Origin: a virus
Direction: 5' to 3' (one strand)
Virus record (IMG/VR): IMGVR_UViG_3300005534_000046
Location: 1 to 24,188 of that record
Length of the DNA: 24,188 nt
Below are positions 8,924-17,125 of this stretch, piece after piece. The notes under the pieces are model-generated. The model was not told where the DNA came from, searched no databases, and saw only the letters and a program-made list of their open reading frames with translations. A program made the position numbers and the translations under genes. Numbering within the stretch: the first letter of the stretch is position 1; each line of letters opens with the position of its first letter.

Positions 8924-8936
8924 AATGAATCCTTTG

Positions 8937-8966
8937 TTGACGTTAATAGGGTTATTGTCATATAAT
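8937..8966 (+). promoter_or_regulatory. Near-consensus sigma-70 promoter for the HNH gene
   Basis: TTGACG (8937-8942) and a perfect TATAAT (8961-8966) are 18 bp apart. The expected start of transcription, six to eight bases after the -10, is at or next to the ATG at 8974, so the mRNA would be leaderless or almost so. No ribosome-binding site is seen ahead of that ATG. Confidence 0.75.
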
Positions 8967-8973
8967 ATGTGCC

Positions 8974-9609
8974 ATGAAAGGCAGAAAAGATTTTTACGAA
9001 CGCACATTTAACGAACGGTTTTGGCGTAGAGTAGAACCGCAAAATGGTGGAAAATGCAGAAATTGGCTCGGCACCTGTGGAAGTCATGGTTACGGAATGG
9101 TGAGCCGCAACGGAAAGAATGTCAGAACACATCGCGTTGCGTACGAATTGGTCTTTGGAGAATTTAACGTGGCCTTTGACGTGCTTCACAAATGCGACAA
9201 TCCGTTGTGCTGTAATCCTGAACACCTTTATCTTGGCACGGATGTTGAAAATCAACGCGATGCAGCGCAACGCGGCGGACATAAAGCAAAAATGGGGGAA
9301 CAACACCCTATGGCCCGGCTCAATTCGAGTGACATCATAAATATCCGCAATTCCTTTCACAAGAAAGGCGTCTTTCAACATGTTTTGGCCAAACAGTACG
9401 GAGTGACTAAGACCCAGATTTCCCGTATTGTGCATAACCGGGTGTGGAAATCCGTTGGTGGCCAGACCAGTCCGCCGCTCAAACGGCTTGACCAAAAGGT
9501 CAGGATTCAAATCCGCCTGCTTAGACAGCAAGGAATTACTCAATCCAAAATGGCAAAGATGTTTGGCGTCACTCAAAGTGCAATTAGTCGGATTGTGCGT
9601 CATGTTTAA
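8974..9609 (+). CDS. Free-standing HNH homing endonuclease with two HTH repeats
   Basis: A 211-residue protein. Residues 71-85 form the HNH core, LHKCDNPLCCNPEHL, with His72, Asn81 and His84 as likely active-site or metal residues; a second His is in THRVAYELVFG (about 52-62). Two helix-turn-helix units follow: AKQYGVTKTQISRIV at about 139-153 and AKMFGVTQSAISRIV at about 194-208, near-duplicates of each other. HNH homing enzymes nick or cut DNA at a target and spread their own gene; HTH units supply DNA binding. It is on the opposite strand to its neighbours and visibly more A/T-rich. Its TAA overlaps the stop codon of the convergent Ig-domain gene (9606-9609), and it has its own promoter. 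These are signs of an inserted mobile gene. Confidence 0.9.
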   Translation: MKGRKDFYERTFNERFWRRVEPQNGGKCRNWLGTCGSHGYGMVSRNGKNVRTHRVAYELVFGEFNVAFDVLHKCDNPLCCNPEHLYLGTDVENQRDAAQRGGHKAKMGEQHPMARLNSSDIINIRNSFHKKGVFQHVLAKQYGVTKTQISRIVHNRVWKSVGGQTSPPLKRLDQKVRIQIRLLRQQGITQSKMAKMFGVTQSAISRIVRHV

Positions 9610-10658
9610 GGTGTCTGCCATTCGAACCAAAAGATTTGATTGCCGCTGCCGCCGCTCGTCAGGGTCAACTGGACCTGGATGGGATTCCCGCAGCCGTTCG
9701 TCGAGAACGACCCCGAAAACGCCGGAAATTGCGGCACGCCGTTGATGGTCACGCCGGGGATGTTCGAACCGCCGCTGAAACCGGCCTTCCAGTTCCACGT
9801 CGCCGCCGTCGGGCTGATGAAGTTCAGGAACAACTGGCTGATGCCGTTGAAGTCGCCCACCCAGATGGTGTCGTATCCGGGGTCCGGGTTGACGCCATAC
9901 GCCGGTCCCTGCACCCAGCTTGGCCCCTGCATGACCACCGTGTAGCTGATGCCGCAGTTGAGCGTGTAAGTCTTCTGCATGGTATCGCCCAACGGGTCTG
10001 TCACCTGCACCGTAAAGGTGAAGCTGCCGGACACGCTGGCCGTCCCACTCAGGGTGGCCGTGTTGCCGCTCGCGCTGAAATTGATTCCCGTGGGCAGGCT
10101 GCCCGACACGATCCGCCATGTGGGATTCGCGCCCAGACTGCCGCCCGTGGCCGTGATGGTGCCCGTGTAGGGCACGCCCTGCGTGTAGGTCGTGTCGCTC
10201 AGATTGCCCAGGCACACCGCCCGCACGTTGGCCTGCTGGCACGCAAAGGTGCTCGCCGCCGTGTCCGCCGCCATCTGGCTGTTCGCGCTGAAAAACTGTC
10301 CCGCCGGCACGGTGAAAGTGAAGGGCGACCCATCCGGGCAGTTCACGGTGCAGGATTGTTCATTGCTGAAAAATCCGCTCTGCGGCGGGCTGCCCTCGCC
10401 CGCGAATGGCGAGATCAATCCCTCCGCGCAAAGCTGCGCGTCCAGCGTCGCCAGCATGTCCGCCGCGCTCTGGCTGGTCTGGCTTTGTGCGAAGAACATG
10501 CAAATCAGTTGCGTCCAGGTGTCGTTGCCCAGCGCCGGGATGACGCTCGCGTAACCCGTGCTCAGAAAATTGATGCTGTCCGGCGCTTCACTGTTGTAAG
10601 TCGTCGTCGGCAGATTGTCGCACGGACACGTCACCGCTATGGCGCAGGGCTGGTTCAT
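9606..10658 (-). CDS. Ig-like domain virion protein
   Basis: A 350-residue protein whose ATG at 10658 overlaps the upstream stop (ATGA). Residues about 1-150 are Cys-rich (CAIAVTCPC, SCTVNC) with a helical segment. At about 155-235 there is a putative Ig (He_PIG-type) domain: YTQGVPYTGTITATGG, then WRIVSGSLPTGINFS, then GSFTFTVQVTDPLGD, the usual 'too-good, lower-energy state' pattern of this fold. The C-terminal third is aromatic and beta-rich (TAATWNWKAGFSGGS, QIFWFEWQTP). Ig-like domains on phage virions usually mediate weak surface adhesion. Its place in the tail cluster suggests a tail or head surface protein; there are 11 cysteines in total. The domain call is good; location in the particle is inference. 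Confidence 0.75.
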   Translation of the reverse strand: MNQPCAIAVTCPCDNLPTTTYNSEAPDSINFLSTGYASVIPALGNDTWTQLICMFFAQSQTSQSAADMLATLDAQLCAEGLISPFAGEGSPPQSGFFSNEQSCTVNCPDGSPFTFTVPAGQFFSANSQMAADTAASTFACQQANVRAVCLGNLSDTTYTQGVPYTGTITATGGSLGANPTWRIVSGSLPTGINFSASGNTATLSGTASVSGSFTFTVQVTDPLGDTMQKTYTLNCGISYTVVMQGPSWVQGPAYGVNPDPGYDTIWVGDFNGISQLFLNFISPTAATWNWKAGFSGGSNIPGVTINGVPQFPAFSGSFSTNGCGNPIQVQLTLTSGGSGNQIFWFEWQTP

Positions 10659-11143
10659 AGCTTGAACGTCTCCAAGACGTGTTCCAGCGCCGGGGTTTTC
10701 AGGAAATCCACCGGGTCCACCTTGTTCGCGGGCCAGTTTGGGCTGATGGCGTTGAAGTTCCCTTCCGTGTACCACAGCGTCATGAACGCGGAGCAGAACA
10801 GCCGGTTCGGCGTCTGCTGGTTCTCGGCGCTGAAAAAGTCCGGCAGCAAATCCTGCCAGTCGTAGCCGTCGCCGTTCACGATCTCAAACCAGTTCATCGC
10901 ATTGTTCAGGTCGAACGTCGCCGGTGGACGCAACACCGCCACCAGTCCGTCCAGCCGCAACGCATATTTTCCCACCCCCACGCCGTTCCGTGACGCCACG
11001 CTCTCGCTGTCGCCGATGTATCCCTCGATGTGCGCCACCGGTCCGCCCGTGACGTGCTCGATCACCCAGTCCACCGGGTCCGTGCTCGAATACAGCAACG
11101 CGTCACCGGGCTTCAAATCATCGGGTAGCCGCACGATGTTCAT
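10655..11143 (-). CDS. Permuted NlpC/P60-type (YiiX-like) cysteine peptidase
   Basis: A 162-residue protein with its ATG at 11143 overlapping the upstream stop (ATGA) and AGGGA 11 bases upstream. The pattern is that of circularly permuted papain-like NlpC/P60 enzymes: PGDALLYSS at about 12-20, the catalytic His in GGPVAHIEGYIGD (His38), then the Cys in LFCSAF (Cys117). Members usually cut peptide bonds in peptidoglycan stems or amide links of other substrates. Between two tail genes, it is likely carried by the virion to open the cell wall during DNA entry rather than acting as the lysis endolysin. There is no signal peptide. Catalysis is inferred from motifs. Confidence 0.75.
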   Translation of the reverse strand: MNIVRLPDDLKPGDALLYSSTDPVDWVIEHVTGGPVAHIEGYIGDSESVASRNGVGVGKYALRLDGLVAVLRPPATFDLNNAMNWFEIVNGDGYDWQDLLPDFFSAENQQTPNRLFCSAFMTLWYTEGNFNAISPNWPANKVDPVDFLKTPALEHVLETFKL

Positions 11144-13002
11144 GCGCAGTTGATCCCTTCGTAGGCCCGTTCTTCCACCGGTATCGCGTGCAGGATGATG
11201 CCCCGCACCCGGCAATAACCGAGGATCGTCAATCGCACCTGGAACTGATACCCGCGCGTCGTCGGGCGCATGTTCGAAACGTCACAACGGCCCGGCTGCG
11301 GCTTGGGCATCCGCAACGCGAACTTCTGCCCGTCGCAATAAGTCGTCACCACCGGATAGGCCGGGTTGCTCGTGGCCGTCACTCCCGTCAGTTCGTTGGA
11401 GTTGCGCGCGCTGCACAGCTTCACCTGTGCCCACGGCTGCCAGCACGGGCTGGCGTCCTCCCGATAATGGATTTGCATCTCCACCGTGCCGCTGATGGTG
11501 TCCAGCCAGATTTCGCCGCAATCCAATTCCTTCAAATCAAACTCCCGGTTCCAGGTGTAGGCCGGGGTTTCCACCGTCCAGCCGACGCGTTGATCCCCGT
11601 TTTCCGTCCGACTGGTCTTCGTGATTTCCCACACCCAGATGCTTGAGTCCGTCTTGTTATGCACCACCGCAAAGCAGCGTTGCTGTCCGCCGAAATCGCC
11701 TTCAAAGGTTTGCAGCACGTCCAGTCCGTCATACACGCCTTCCCAGGCCGGCGGCAGTTTCTCCTGCAACGTCGAGATCAAATCGAAGTTGAGCGTCGCC
11801 AGCGCCGTGAACGCCGTGCCCACGGGCGTCTGCACCGGACACAACCCCAGCAGCAGCCGGTTGTCGAATTCCACTCCGGGCTGCGTCCCCAGCAGCGTCG
11901 CCGTCGTCTGGTCCAAGGCTCGTTGCACATTCCGCGAGATGGGCACATTGCCCCATTGCTGGAAATACCGCGTGGCCACCGTCAGGCTGCGGATGGCCGG
12001 CTCGGGCGAGCCAAAGAACAAATCGCCGTTCACCCGCACGATGTTCCGGTCGCTATTGCTGCCATACCGCGTCAACGCCACCAGTTGTTGCGGCTGGTTG
12101 TTGTTGCCCGCCGCGATCCACGCGCTCCGGCTCACCGGGACCACCAGACTGTTCACCTGCCGACGCGTGAAGATATAAAGGTTGCTTTGCCCCAGTGTCG
12201 CGTCCAATTGCGCGGTATAGGAAAGCGCCGTGATATTTCCTGCCTGGCTCGGCATGGTGAAACCGTCGCCGCCTATCGCCAGCGGATTTTCCGTCACCTT
12301 GAGGACGCTGTCCGTGAAATTGTAGGTCGCCGTGCCGCTCGCCTGGTCGCCCACGATGTCCCCCGCCGTGTACACCCGCCCGTTCGCATACCACAACCGG
12401 TCCTGAAAATAGGTCATCGCCAGCGCCGCCGGCAGTTCGTTGTAGGGCGTCGCCGGGTACGGCACTCCCGGCACATTGCTCGGGCTGATGATCCCCACGC
12501 TGCGCCGGATGGTGCTGCCGTCCCAGAACAATGGCAGCGTACCCGCGTTGTTCACCGCCCAGTCCCCGGCCTGGATCACCAAAAACTGTTCGCCCTGGCA
12601 CATATAGCCCTGCGGCACCGTGGCCGGATTGACCACACTCGCACCGTTGATGTCCAACTGTCCCGGTTTCGTGATGGCGACCACCGCGTTGTTCGTGTCC
12701 ACCCGCACCTGGTAAATCAATCCGCCGATGGACAGCATCAGGTAGGGGTTGCCCGTCTGCGGCTCATACAGCCAGCCGCTCTGGTAAAGCCCCGCCGTCA
12801 CCGACGCCACCCGCGCCAGCGGCTGCCAGCCGTATCGAACTGTGATGCCCCCGTTCCTGACGGTTCCGTTCGTCAGCCATGCCAGCATCTGACGCGGCAG
12901 GCCGTTAGGGTTCGCCGGTGATTGCACCGTCGTTACCCGCCCGCTGTCCACGCCCAGGCTGAAATCCAGGCTGCCGTCCGTGATGCGAATTGCCGATGCC
13001 AT
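11140..13002 (-). CDS. Large beta-rich tail protein (tail-tube/hub type)
   Basis: About 620 residues from the ATG at 13002 (MASAIRITDG); a TTG at 13029 would add nine residues that are encoded by a 9-bp tandem repeat and is less likely. The protein is strongly beta: GLDFSLGVDSG-like start, GLPRQMLAWLTNGTVRNGG, NLYIFTRRQVNSLVV, NGDLFFGSPEPAIRSL and a C-terminus FQVRLTILGYCRVRGIILHAIP. The overall style resembles podovirus tail-tube B or stabilisation proteins, which form beta-propeller-like nozzles. It is first in the minus-strand run left of the terminase and is followed by the cell-wall peptidase. Ten cysteines are spread through it. The structural call is confident; the precise equivalent is not. 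Confidence 0.75.
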   Translation of the reverse strand: MASAIRITDGSLDFSLGVDSGRVTTVQSPANPNGLPRQMLAWLTNGTVRNGGITVRYGWQPLARVASVTAGLYQSGWLYEPQTGNPYLMLSIGGLIYQVRVDTNNAVVAITKPGQLDINGASVVNPATVPQGYMCQGEQFLVIQAGDWAVNNAGTLPLFWDGSTIRRSVGIISPSNVPGVPYPATPYNELPAALAMTYFQDRLWYANGRVYTAGDIVGDQASGTATYNFTDSVLKVTENPLAIGGDGFTMPSQAGNITALSYTAQLDATLGQSNLYIFTRRQVNSLVVPVSRSAWIAAGNNNQPQQLVALTRYGSNSDRNIVRVNGDLFFGSPEPAIRSLTVATRYFQQWGNVPISRNVQRALDQTTATLLGTQPGVEFDNRLLLGLCPVQTPVGTAFTALATLNFDLISTLQEKLPPAWEGVYDGLDVLQTFEGDFGGQQRCFAVVHNKTDSSIWVWEITKTSRTENGDQRVGWTVETPAYTWNREFDLKELDCGEIWLDTISGTVEMQIHYREDASPCWQPWAQVKLCSARNSNELTGVTATSNPAYPVVTTYCDGQKFALRMPKPQPGRCDVSNMRPTTRGYQFQVRLTILGYCRVRGIILHAIPVEERAYEGINCA

Positions 13003-13011
13003 ACCGTGTTG

Positions 13012-13029
13012 AACTGACAAAACTGACAA
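13012..13029. repeat. 9-bp tandem repeat ahead of the tail gene
   Basis: AACTGACAA is repeated head to tail (13012-13020 and 13021-13029) in the intergenic region between the divergent tail and terminase genes, just upstream of the tail-gene ATG. Confidence 0.8.
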
Positions 13030-13133
13030 AACCCCAAGGCATCCACCGCGTTCACATCTTTGCTTGACCGTCGCCTGTCACCCACCAAAAGTCCATACCT
13101 TGAATAAGCAAAGGCCGCAGTCCACCGTGCCTG

Positions 13134-14936
13134 GTGGAAACCATCAAGTACGGCCACGTCTGGCCCGGCAATAACGCCCTCCAAATCGAGATCGGTTGCA
13201 TCCGGCGCGGCGGCTCCTGGACCGAAAACGGCCAGACCTGCGGCCAAGGTCTTCCCTTCCATTACGAGCAGATGCGCCGGTTGCTCTGGCCCCGCCTCGA
13301 TGGCGAGCATAACGGCCAGCGGTGGCATGTCCTTACCCGCGATGAAATCCTCGCCCACAAGGTCACCGTCCTCATGGGCAGCGGCGGCACCGGCAAGACC
13401 CATTCCGCCGCCTGGATTTATCTCGTGGATTACTGGTGTCACCCGGAGGATACCATCGTCCTCGTCAGTTCCACGGATTTGCGCGGCCTCGAACTGCGTG
13501 TCTTCGGTGAGATCAAAAAGCTGTTCGAGGAAGCCAAGACCAACCATCCCGGCCTGCCCGGCAATCTCATCGAGTCCAAGCACGCCATCGCCACCGATAA
13601 TCTGGACGAAGAAACCGTGCGCGACCTGCGCAAGGGCATCATCGGCATTCCCTGCGTCCAGAACGGCAAGTTTGTCGGCCTGGGCAAATACGTGGGCATC
13701 CATCAGAAACGCGTGCGTTTGATCGCCGATGAAGCGCAGTTCATGGGCGCGTCCTTTCTCTCTGCTTTCGCCAATCTCAACCAGAACGAGGATTTCAAGG
13801 CCACCATTCTGGGCAACCCCAATGACCCGTATGACCCGCTGGGCAAGGCCGCTGAACCGGTGGACGGCTGGGCCAGCCACATGCAGCCCGGCAAGACCAG
13901 CGTTTGGGACACCAAATTCATGCAGGGCCGCTGCGTCAATCTCATTGGCACGGATTCTCCGAACTTCGATTTTCCTCAAACCCGGTTCAAATATCTCCCG
14001 CACAAACAGCAAATCGCCGAAACCCTCGCATCGTGGGGCATGGACTCGATGGAATATCATTCCCAGTGCGTCGGCTCCATGCGCACGGGCGAACTGCTGC
14101 GCCGCGTCCTCACCCGCGACCTTATCCGCCAGTTCGAAGCCCAGTCCAAAGTGGTCTGGAAGGGCACGCCCATCATCCGCATCTACGGGCTGGATTCCGC
14201 GTATGGCGGCGACCGCTGCGTCGGCGGTTACATCGAATTCGGCGAGGACATCACCGGCAAAACCATCCTCGCGGCTGCCGACTGCTGGATGATCCCCATC
14301 CGCATCGCCACCGGCAAATCCCCCGAGGACCAGATCGCCGACCGCGTCCGCTCGGATTGCGACACGCTGGGCATTCCCCCGGAAAATATGTTCCACGATT
14401 CCACCGGACGCGGTTCGCTCGGCACCGCCCTCGCCCGCGTCTGGTCCGCCCAGACCAACCCCGTGGAATTCGGCGGTCGCCCCACCGACCGGCCTGTCAC
14501 GCTCGATATGTTCATCCGCGATCCCCAGACCGGCCAGCGCCGCCTTAAACGCTGCGATGAACACTACGTCAACTTCGTCACCGAACTCTGGTACACCATC
14601 CGTTACGCGGTGGAAGCCTCGCAAATCCGCAACCTGCCCGAGGACGTGGTCGAGGAACTGTGTATGCGCCAATGGGACAAGACCAAGGACGACAAGCGGC
14701 AGGTCGAACCCAAGCGCGGCACGCCCAACAAACCCGGCATGAAGGAGCGCACGGGTCGTTCGCCGGACATGGGCGATTGGTTCGCCATCTGCCTTGAGGG
14801 TGCCCGCCGACGCGGTTTCAAGATCAGCAAATTGGCCAATGAGGAAAGCGAAGCCGCCAATCTGCAATGGCTGGAAGACCTCCGCGTCGCCGCCCGTCGC
14901 CGCAGCGAGCGCCATGTCCTCGATTACCGCGCTTAG
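13134..14936 (+). CDS. terL: Terminase large subunit
   Basis: A 600-residue packaging motor: an N-terminal ATPase pumps DNA into the prohead and a C-terminal RNase H-fold nuclease cuts the concatemer. Walker A is GSGGTGKT at 82-89, Walker B is VRLIADE ending at Glu200, and the coupling motif is ILGNPN at about 225-230. Nuclease acids are likely Asp354 in YGLDSAYGGD, Asp422 in FHDSTGRG and Asp545 or Asp548 in SPDMGDWF. The start is a GTG at 13134, the first in-frame start after a TGA at 13101; no good ribosome-binding site is visible. It lies on the opposite strand to all other packaging and head genes seen here. Its TAG overlaps the stop of the convergent 133-aa gene. No small terminase or portal was found in the window. 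Confidence 0.93.
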   Translation: METIKYGHVWPGNNALQIEIGCIRRGGSWTENGQTCGQGLPFHYEQMRRLLWPRLDGEHNGQRWHVLTRDEILAHKVTVLMGSGGTGKTHSAAWIYLVDYWCHPEDTIVLVSSTDLRGLELRVFGEIKKLFEEAKTNHPGLPGNLIESKHAIATDNLDEETVRDLRKGIIGIPCVQNGKFVGLGKYVGIHQKRVRLIADEAQFMGASFLSAFANLNQNEDFKATILGNPNDPYDPLGKAAEPVDGWASHMQPGKTSVWDTKFMQGRCVNLIGTDSPNFDFPQTRFKYLPHKQQIAETLASWGMDSMEYHSQCVGSMRTGELLRRVLTRDLIRQFEAQSKVVWKGTPIIRIYGLDSAYGGDRCVGGYIEFGEDITGKTILAAADCWMIPIRIATGKSPEDQIADRVRSDCDTLGIPPENMFHDSTGRGSLGTALARVWSAQTNPVEFGGRPTDRPVTLDMFIRDPQTGQRRLKRCDEHYVNFVTELWYTIRYAVEASQIRNLPEDVVEELCMRQWDKTKDDKRQVEPKRGTPNKPGMKERTGRSPDMGDWFAICLEGARRRGFKISKLANEESEAANLQWLEDLRVAARRRSERHVLDYRA

Positions 14937-15334
14937 TTCGTGTACCAGACCGTCCGGTAAAAACACTGGTTGTTCGTGAAACCATTGTTCACCCGCACAT
15001 AACCGTCACCCGCCGGCATCCAACCCAGTGCCACCCAGCTCCTTAAATCAAACGAGTATTCCAAGAGAATGGGCCGGTTCGTCAGGTGCACGCTGTAAGT
15101 GCCTATGTTCGTTATCGGTCCGCTGGGCGGTGGCGCTGTTGGCGGGTCGGTTACCGCATTAATCACGTTCGTTTGTCCAAAGCGAACCGGCGGCAGAGGT
15201 GGCGGCAAGGGGGCCGGTTTCAGCGGTTCACGAGTCGAGCAACCCGTCGTCAAAATCACTACCACCGTGCTGGCCAGCGCCAGCAACCATAGCAACGCAA
15301 CCAACGTCGTGGCCATTGCCGCTTTCAGCGTCAT
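14933..15334 (-). CDS. Small exported, Pro-rich lipoprotein-like protein
   Basis: A 133-residue protein. A hydrophobic N-terminus (VALLWLLALASTVVVILTTGC) ends at a Cys around residue 32, a possible but imperfect lipobox (Thr instead of Leu at -3). A Pro-rich linker follows (LKPAPLPPPLPPVRF), which recalls outer-membrane spanins (Rz1). The C-terminus reads LLEYSFDLRSWVALGW and ends NQCFYRTVWYTN, a pattern common in Verrucomicrobia extracellular proteins. The start at 15334 is six bases after the upstream stop, with GAGAG before it. The gene converges on the terminase with overlapping stops. Export is likely; a spanin or surface role is inference. Confidence 0.7.
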   Translation of the reverse strand: MTLKAAMATTLVALLWLLALASTVVVILTTGCSTREPLKPAPLPPPLPPVRFGQTNVINAVTDPPTAPPPSGPITNIGTYSVHLTNRPILLEYSFDLRSWVALGWMPAGDGYVRVNNGFTNNQCFYRTVWYTN

Positions 15335-15340
15335 GCGCTC

Positions 15341-16867
15341 TCAGTGCGAACAAATGATGTTCCAGTTCGTCCCGTCCGATTGCACCCAGTCTGAATTGTG
15401 GGCCGAAAGCGCAACCGTCGTGCTCCCGTCAATCGTCTGCGAACCGGTCGTGGCGATGGTCACGGTGGCTACCCCCACATTCTTGATGATATGCGTGCGA
15501 TATTTGCATGAACTGGTGCTGTCTTCCAGCGTGATGGTCGTCGTTCCGCTGGCGTAAATGACCTGGTCGTCCGCAGTCGCCGTATATGCGCTGGTTTTCC
15601 ACACCGCCTTCATTCCGACCGAGCCTTGCAGATTGGCCACCGAAAACTGGTTGCCTCCGCCGGCCTGGCTGGCGGTATTGGTAGTCTCCGCATCGGTGCC
15701 ACCTATGGTGGTCGCATGAAAACCGATCCAGTTTGCATTAGGCCCATCTGCGGGGGTCATATAGACCTGGGTATGAAAACCCCCGCCAGAACCTTCCAAA
15801 CCCAACGCCAGACCGGAAATAGTGCCGGGACCGACTTGGCCGCCCATGCCTGCGGTGATTCCTACTGTGCTGATCTCAAATTGGTAATTTCCAGCCTGTC
15901 CGTAATTTACATCATAGGCGTCGTGAAAGCCTCCATTGGTTGAAATGACGATTTGGCTTGAGCCATTTACGATATTCTCATTCGACACCATGACGCTGCC
16001 GTTGAGAAACGTGCTGCGCCCCGTCTGCGCGTTGTAGTCGTAACCGAGCAGCATCCCGTCCTGCGCTTTGTTGAAAAAGTTCGTCCCGTTGTTGCGGATT
16101 GTGATGCCATACGGATAATGGTTGGTTGAACCGTCCAGGATTCCGAAGCCGACGTGGTTGCCCTGCGTCGTGGTTCCGATCATCTCAACCAAGGGCTGAT
16201 GCTCGTTTCCCGGCCCGGCGGGTGCGAACACGAAAGGCGCGCCGGCGTTTTCGACGAACAAAAGTCCCGCGCCCGCGTTATTTCCAAATGTGTTCGATGA
16301 CCCGTATCCCACGCTGACGATCTGCGGGTTGTCCATGATGACGTAGCCCTCGCTATTCGTGCTTTGGCTGGGCGCGGGCGCGTTGTCTATCAGATAATCG
16401 TAACCGATGCCCTGTCCGGAACTGTTCGCCGACCCCGTGAAGAACACACCCCCATCCTGCGCCGGGCTCAACGTGTTGTCGAACGTCCAATGCACCCCGT
16501 TCAGGCCGCTTTGCGGACTGTAAAGCTGTCCGACCCGCAGTGGCGCATTCTCAAAGTTATTGCTGCTGCTGCTCGCATAGGTGTTGTTCGCTGTCAGGCT
16601 CGCTCCACCCAGCGCGCTCAACGCCGCCGGCGCGGTGGTTTGTCCCGTCCCGCCGTTGGGGATCGAAACCGGCAGGCTCGGCACCGTCGGCGTCCCCGTG
16701 ATGTCGGTGTAGGGAATGCTCGTTCGCCCGCTGCCATCGTCTTGAAAGCTGCCCACATACAGGTTGCCCGCCGCTCCCAGAAGCAGGACTGTCGCCAGAC
16801 CAAGCAGCCATCCGGCCAAAAGCCGGTCGTTCTTCTGTAACTTCCCGCCGTCGAGTTTCGTTTTCAT
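15341..16867 (-). CDS. Tail-fibre-like protein with an N-terminal membrane segment
   Basis: About 508 residues from the ATG at 16867, which shares a base with the upstream stop (TGATG) and has AGGAG ten bases upstream; earlier in-frame ATGs lack this spacing. Residues about 15-33 (LLAGWLLGLATVLLLGAAG) form a transmembrane or signal-anchor segment, unusual for a fibre. After it comes SLPVSIPNGGTGQTTAPA, the NGGTGQT motif frequent in tail fibres, and a Gly/Asn/Ser-rich beta region. The C-terminus has the pattern YTATADDQVIYASG, then GSQTIDGSTTVALSAH, then WVQSDGTNWNII, seen in phage fibre ends. It probably helps recognise the host; the membrane segment leaves open that the protein sits in the host envelope. 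Confidence 0.75.
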   Translation of the reverse strand: MKTKLDGGKLQKNDRLLAGWLLGLATVLLLGAAGNLYVGSFQDDGSGRTSIPYTDITGTPTVPSLPVSIPNGGTGQTTAPAALSALGGASLTANNTYASSSSNNFENAPLRVGQLYSPQSGLNGVHWTFDNTLSPAQDGGVFFTGSANSSGQGIGYDYLIDNAPAPSQSTNSEGYVIMDNPQIVSVGYGSSNTFGNNAGAGLLFVENAGAPFVFAPAGPGNEHQPLVEMIGTTTQGNHVGFGILDGSTNHYPYGITIRNNGTNFFNKAQDGMLLGYDYNAQTGRSTFLNGSVMVSNENIVNGSSQIVISTNGGFHDAYDVNYGQAGNYQFEISTVGITAGMGGQVGPGTISGLALGLEGSGGGFHTQVYMTPADGPNANWIGFHATTIGGTDAETTNTASQAGGGNQFSVANLQGSVGMKAVWKTSAYTATADDQVIYASGTTTITLEDSTSSCKYRTHIIKNVGVATVTIATTGSQTIDGSTTVALSAHNSDWVQSDGTNWNIICSH

Positions 16868-17124
16868 CAATGCCATGCTCCTGCGTAATAGCTCCATTGC
16901 CGTCCGTTCGAGTCGTCAAAAGCGATTGCCGGGGCCAGCGGCGGGGTGAACGGCGGCGCGCTCCCGGCATAGTTCCCCTCAAAAATCTGTTGCGTCCCGC
17001 CCTGTCCCGCCCCGTTCGCTATCTGGCACCACAAATAAATGAGCACCGCCATCTTCATCCCGTCGGGGATGCAGTGGTCTATGCACACGCTTTGGAGCGC
17101 CAGGGTTTGTGGATCACACGCCAT
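16867..17124 (-). CDS. Cys-module protein (copy A)
   Basis: An 85-residue protein whose start at 17124 is one base after the upstream stop. The N-terminal module reads ACDPQTLALQSVCIDHCIPDG, then MKMAVLIYLWCQIA, with paired cysteines and an amphipathic helix. The C-terminus has FTPPLAP, AIAFDDSN and WSYYAGAW. It is clearly related to the 84-aa gene at 18218-18472 and to two modules in the protein between them. I know the module style from environmental phage genomes but no function is established. It immediately precedes the fibre-like gene, so it may be a baseplate, adaptor or fibre-cap part. Confidence 0.75.
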   Translation of the reverse strand: MACDPQTLALQSVCIDHCIPDGMKMAVLIYLWCQIANGAGQGGTQQIFEGNYAGSAPPFTPPLAPAIAFDDSNGRQWSYYAGAWH

Positions 17125-17125
17125 G

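Noticed and set aside
11659-12921. A 420-codon plus-strand frame opposite the 620-aa tail gene
   Set aside because: Arg/His-rich shadow translation with no domain; opposite frame is the real gene.
12933-14966. A 677-codon open frame on the minus strand across the terminase
   Set aside because: It is the antisense of a gene with full Walker and nuclease motifs; the long open frame is a composition effect of GC-rich coding DNA.
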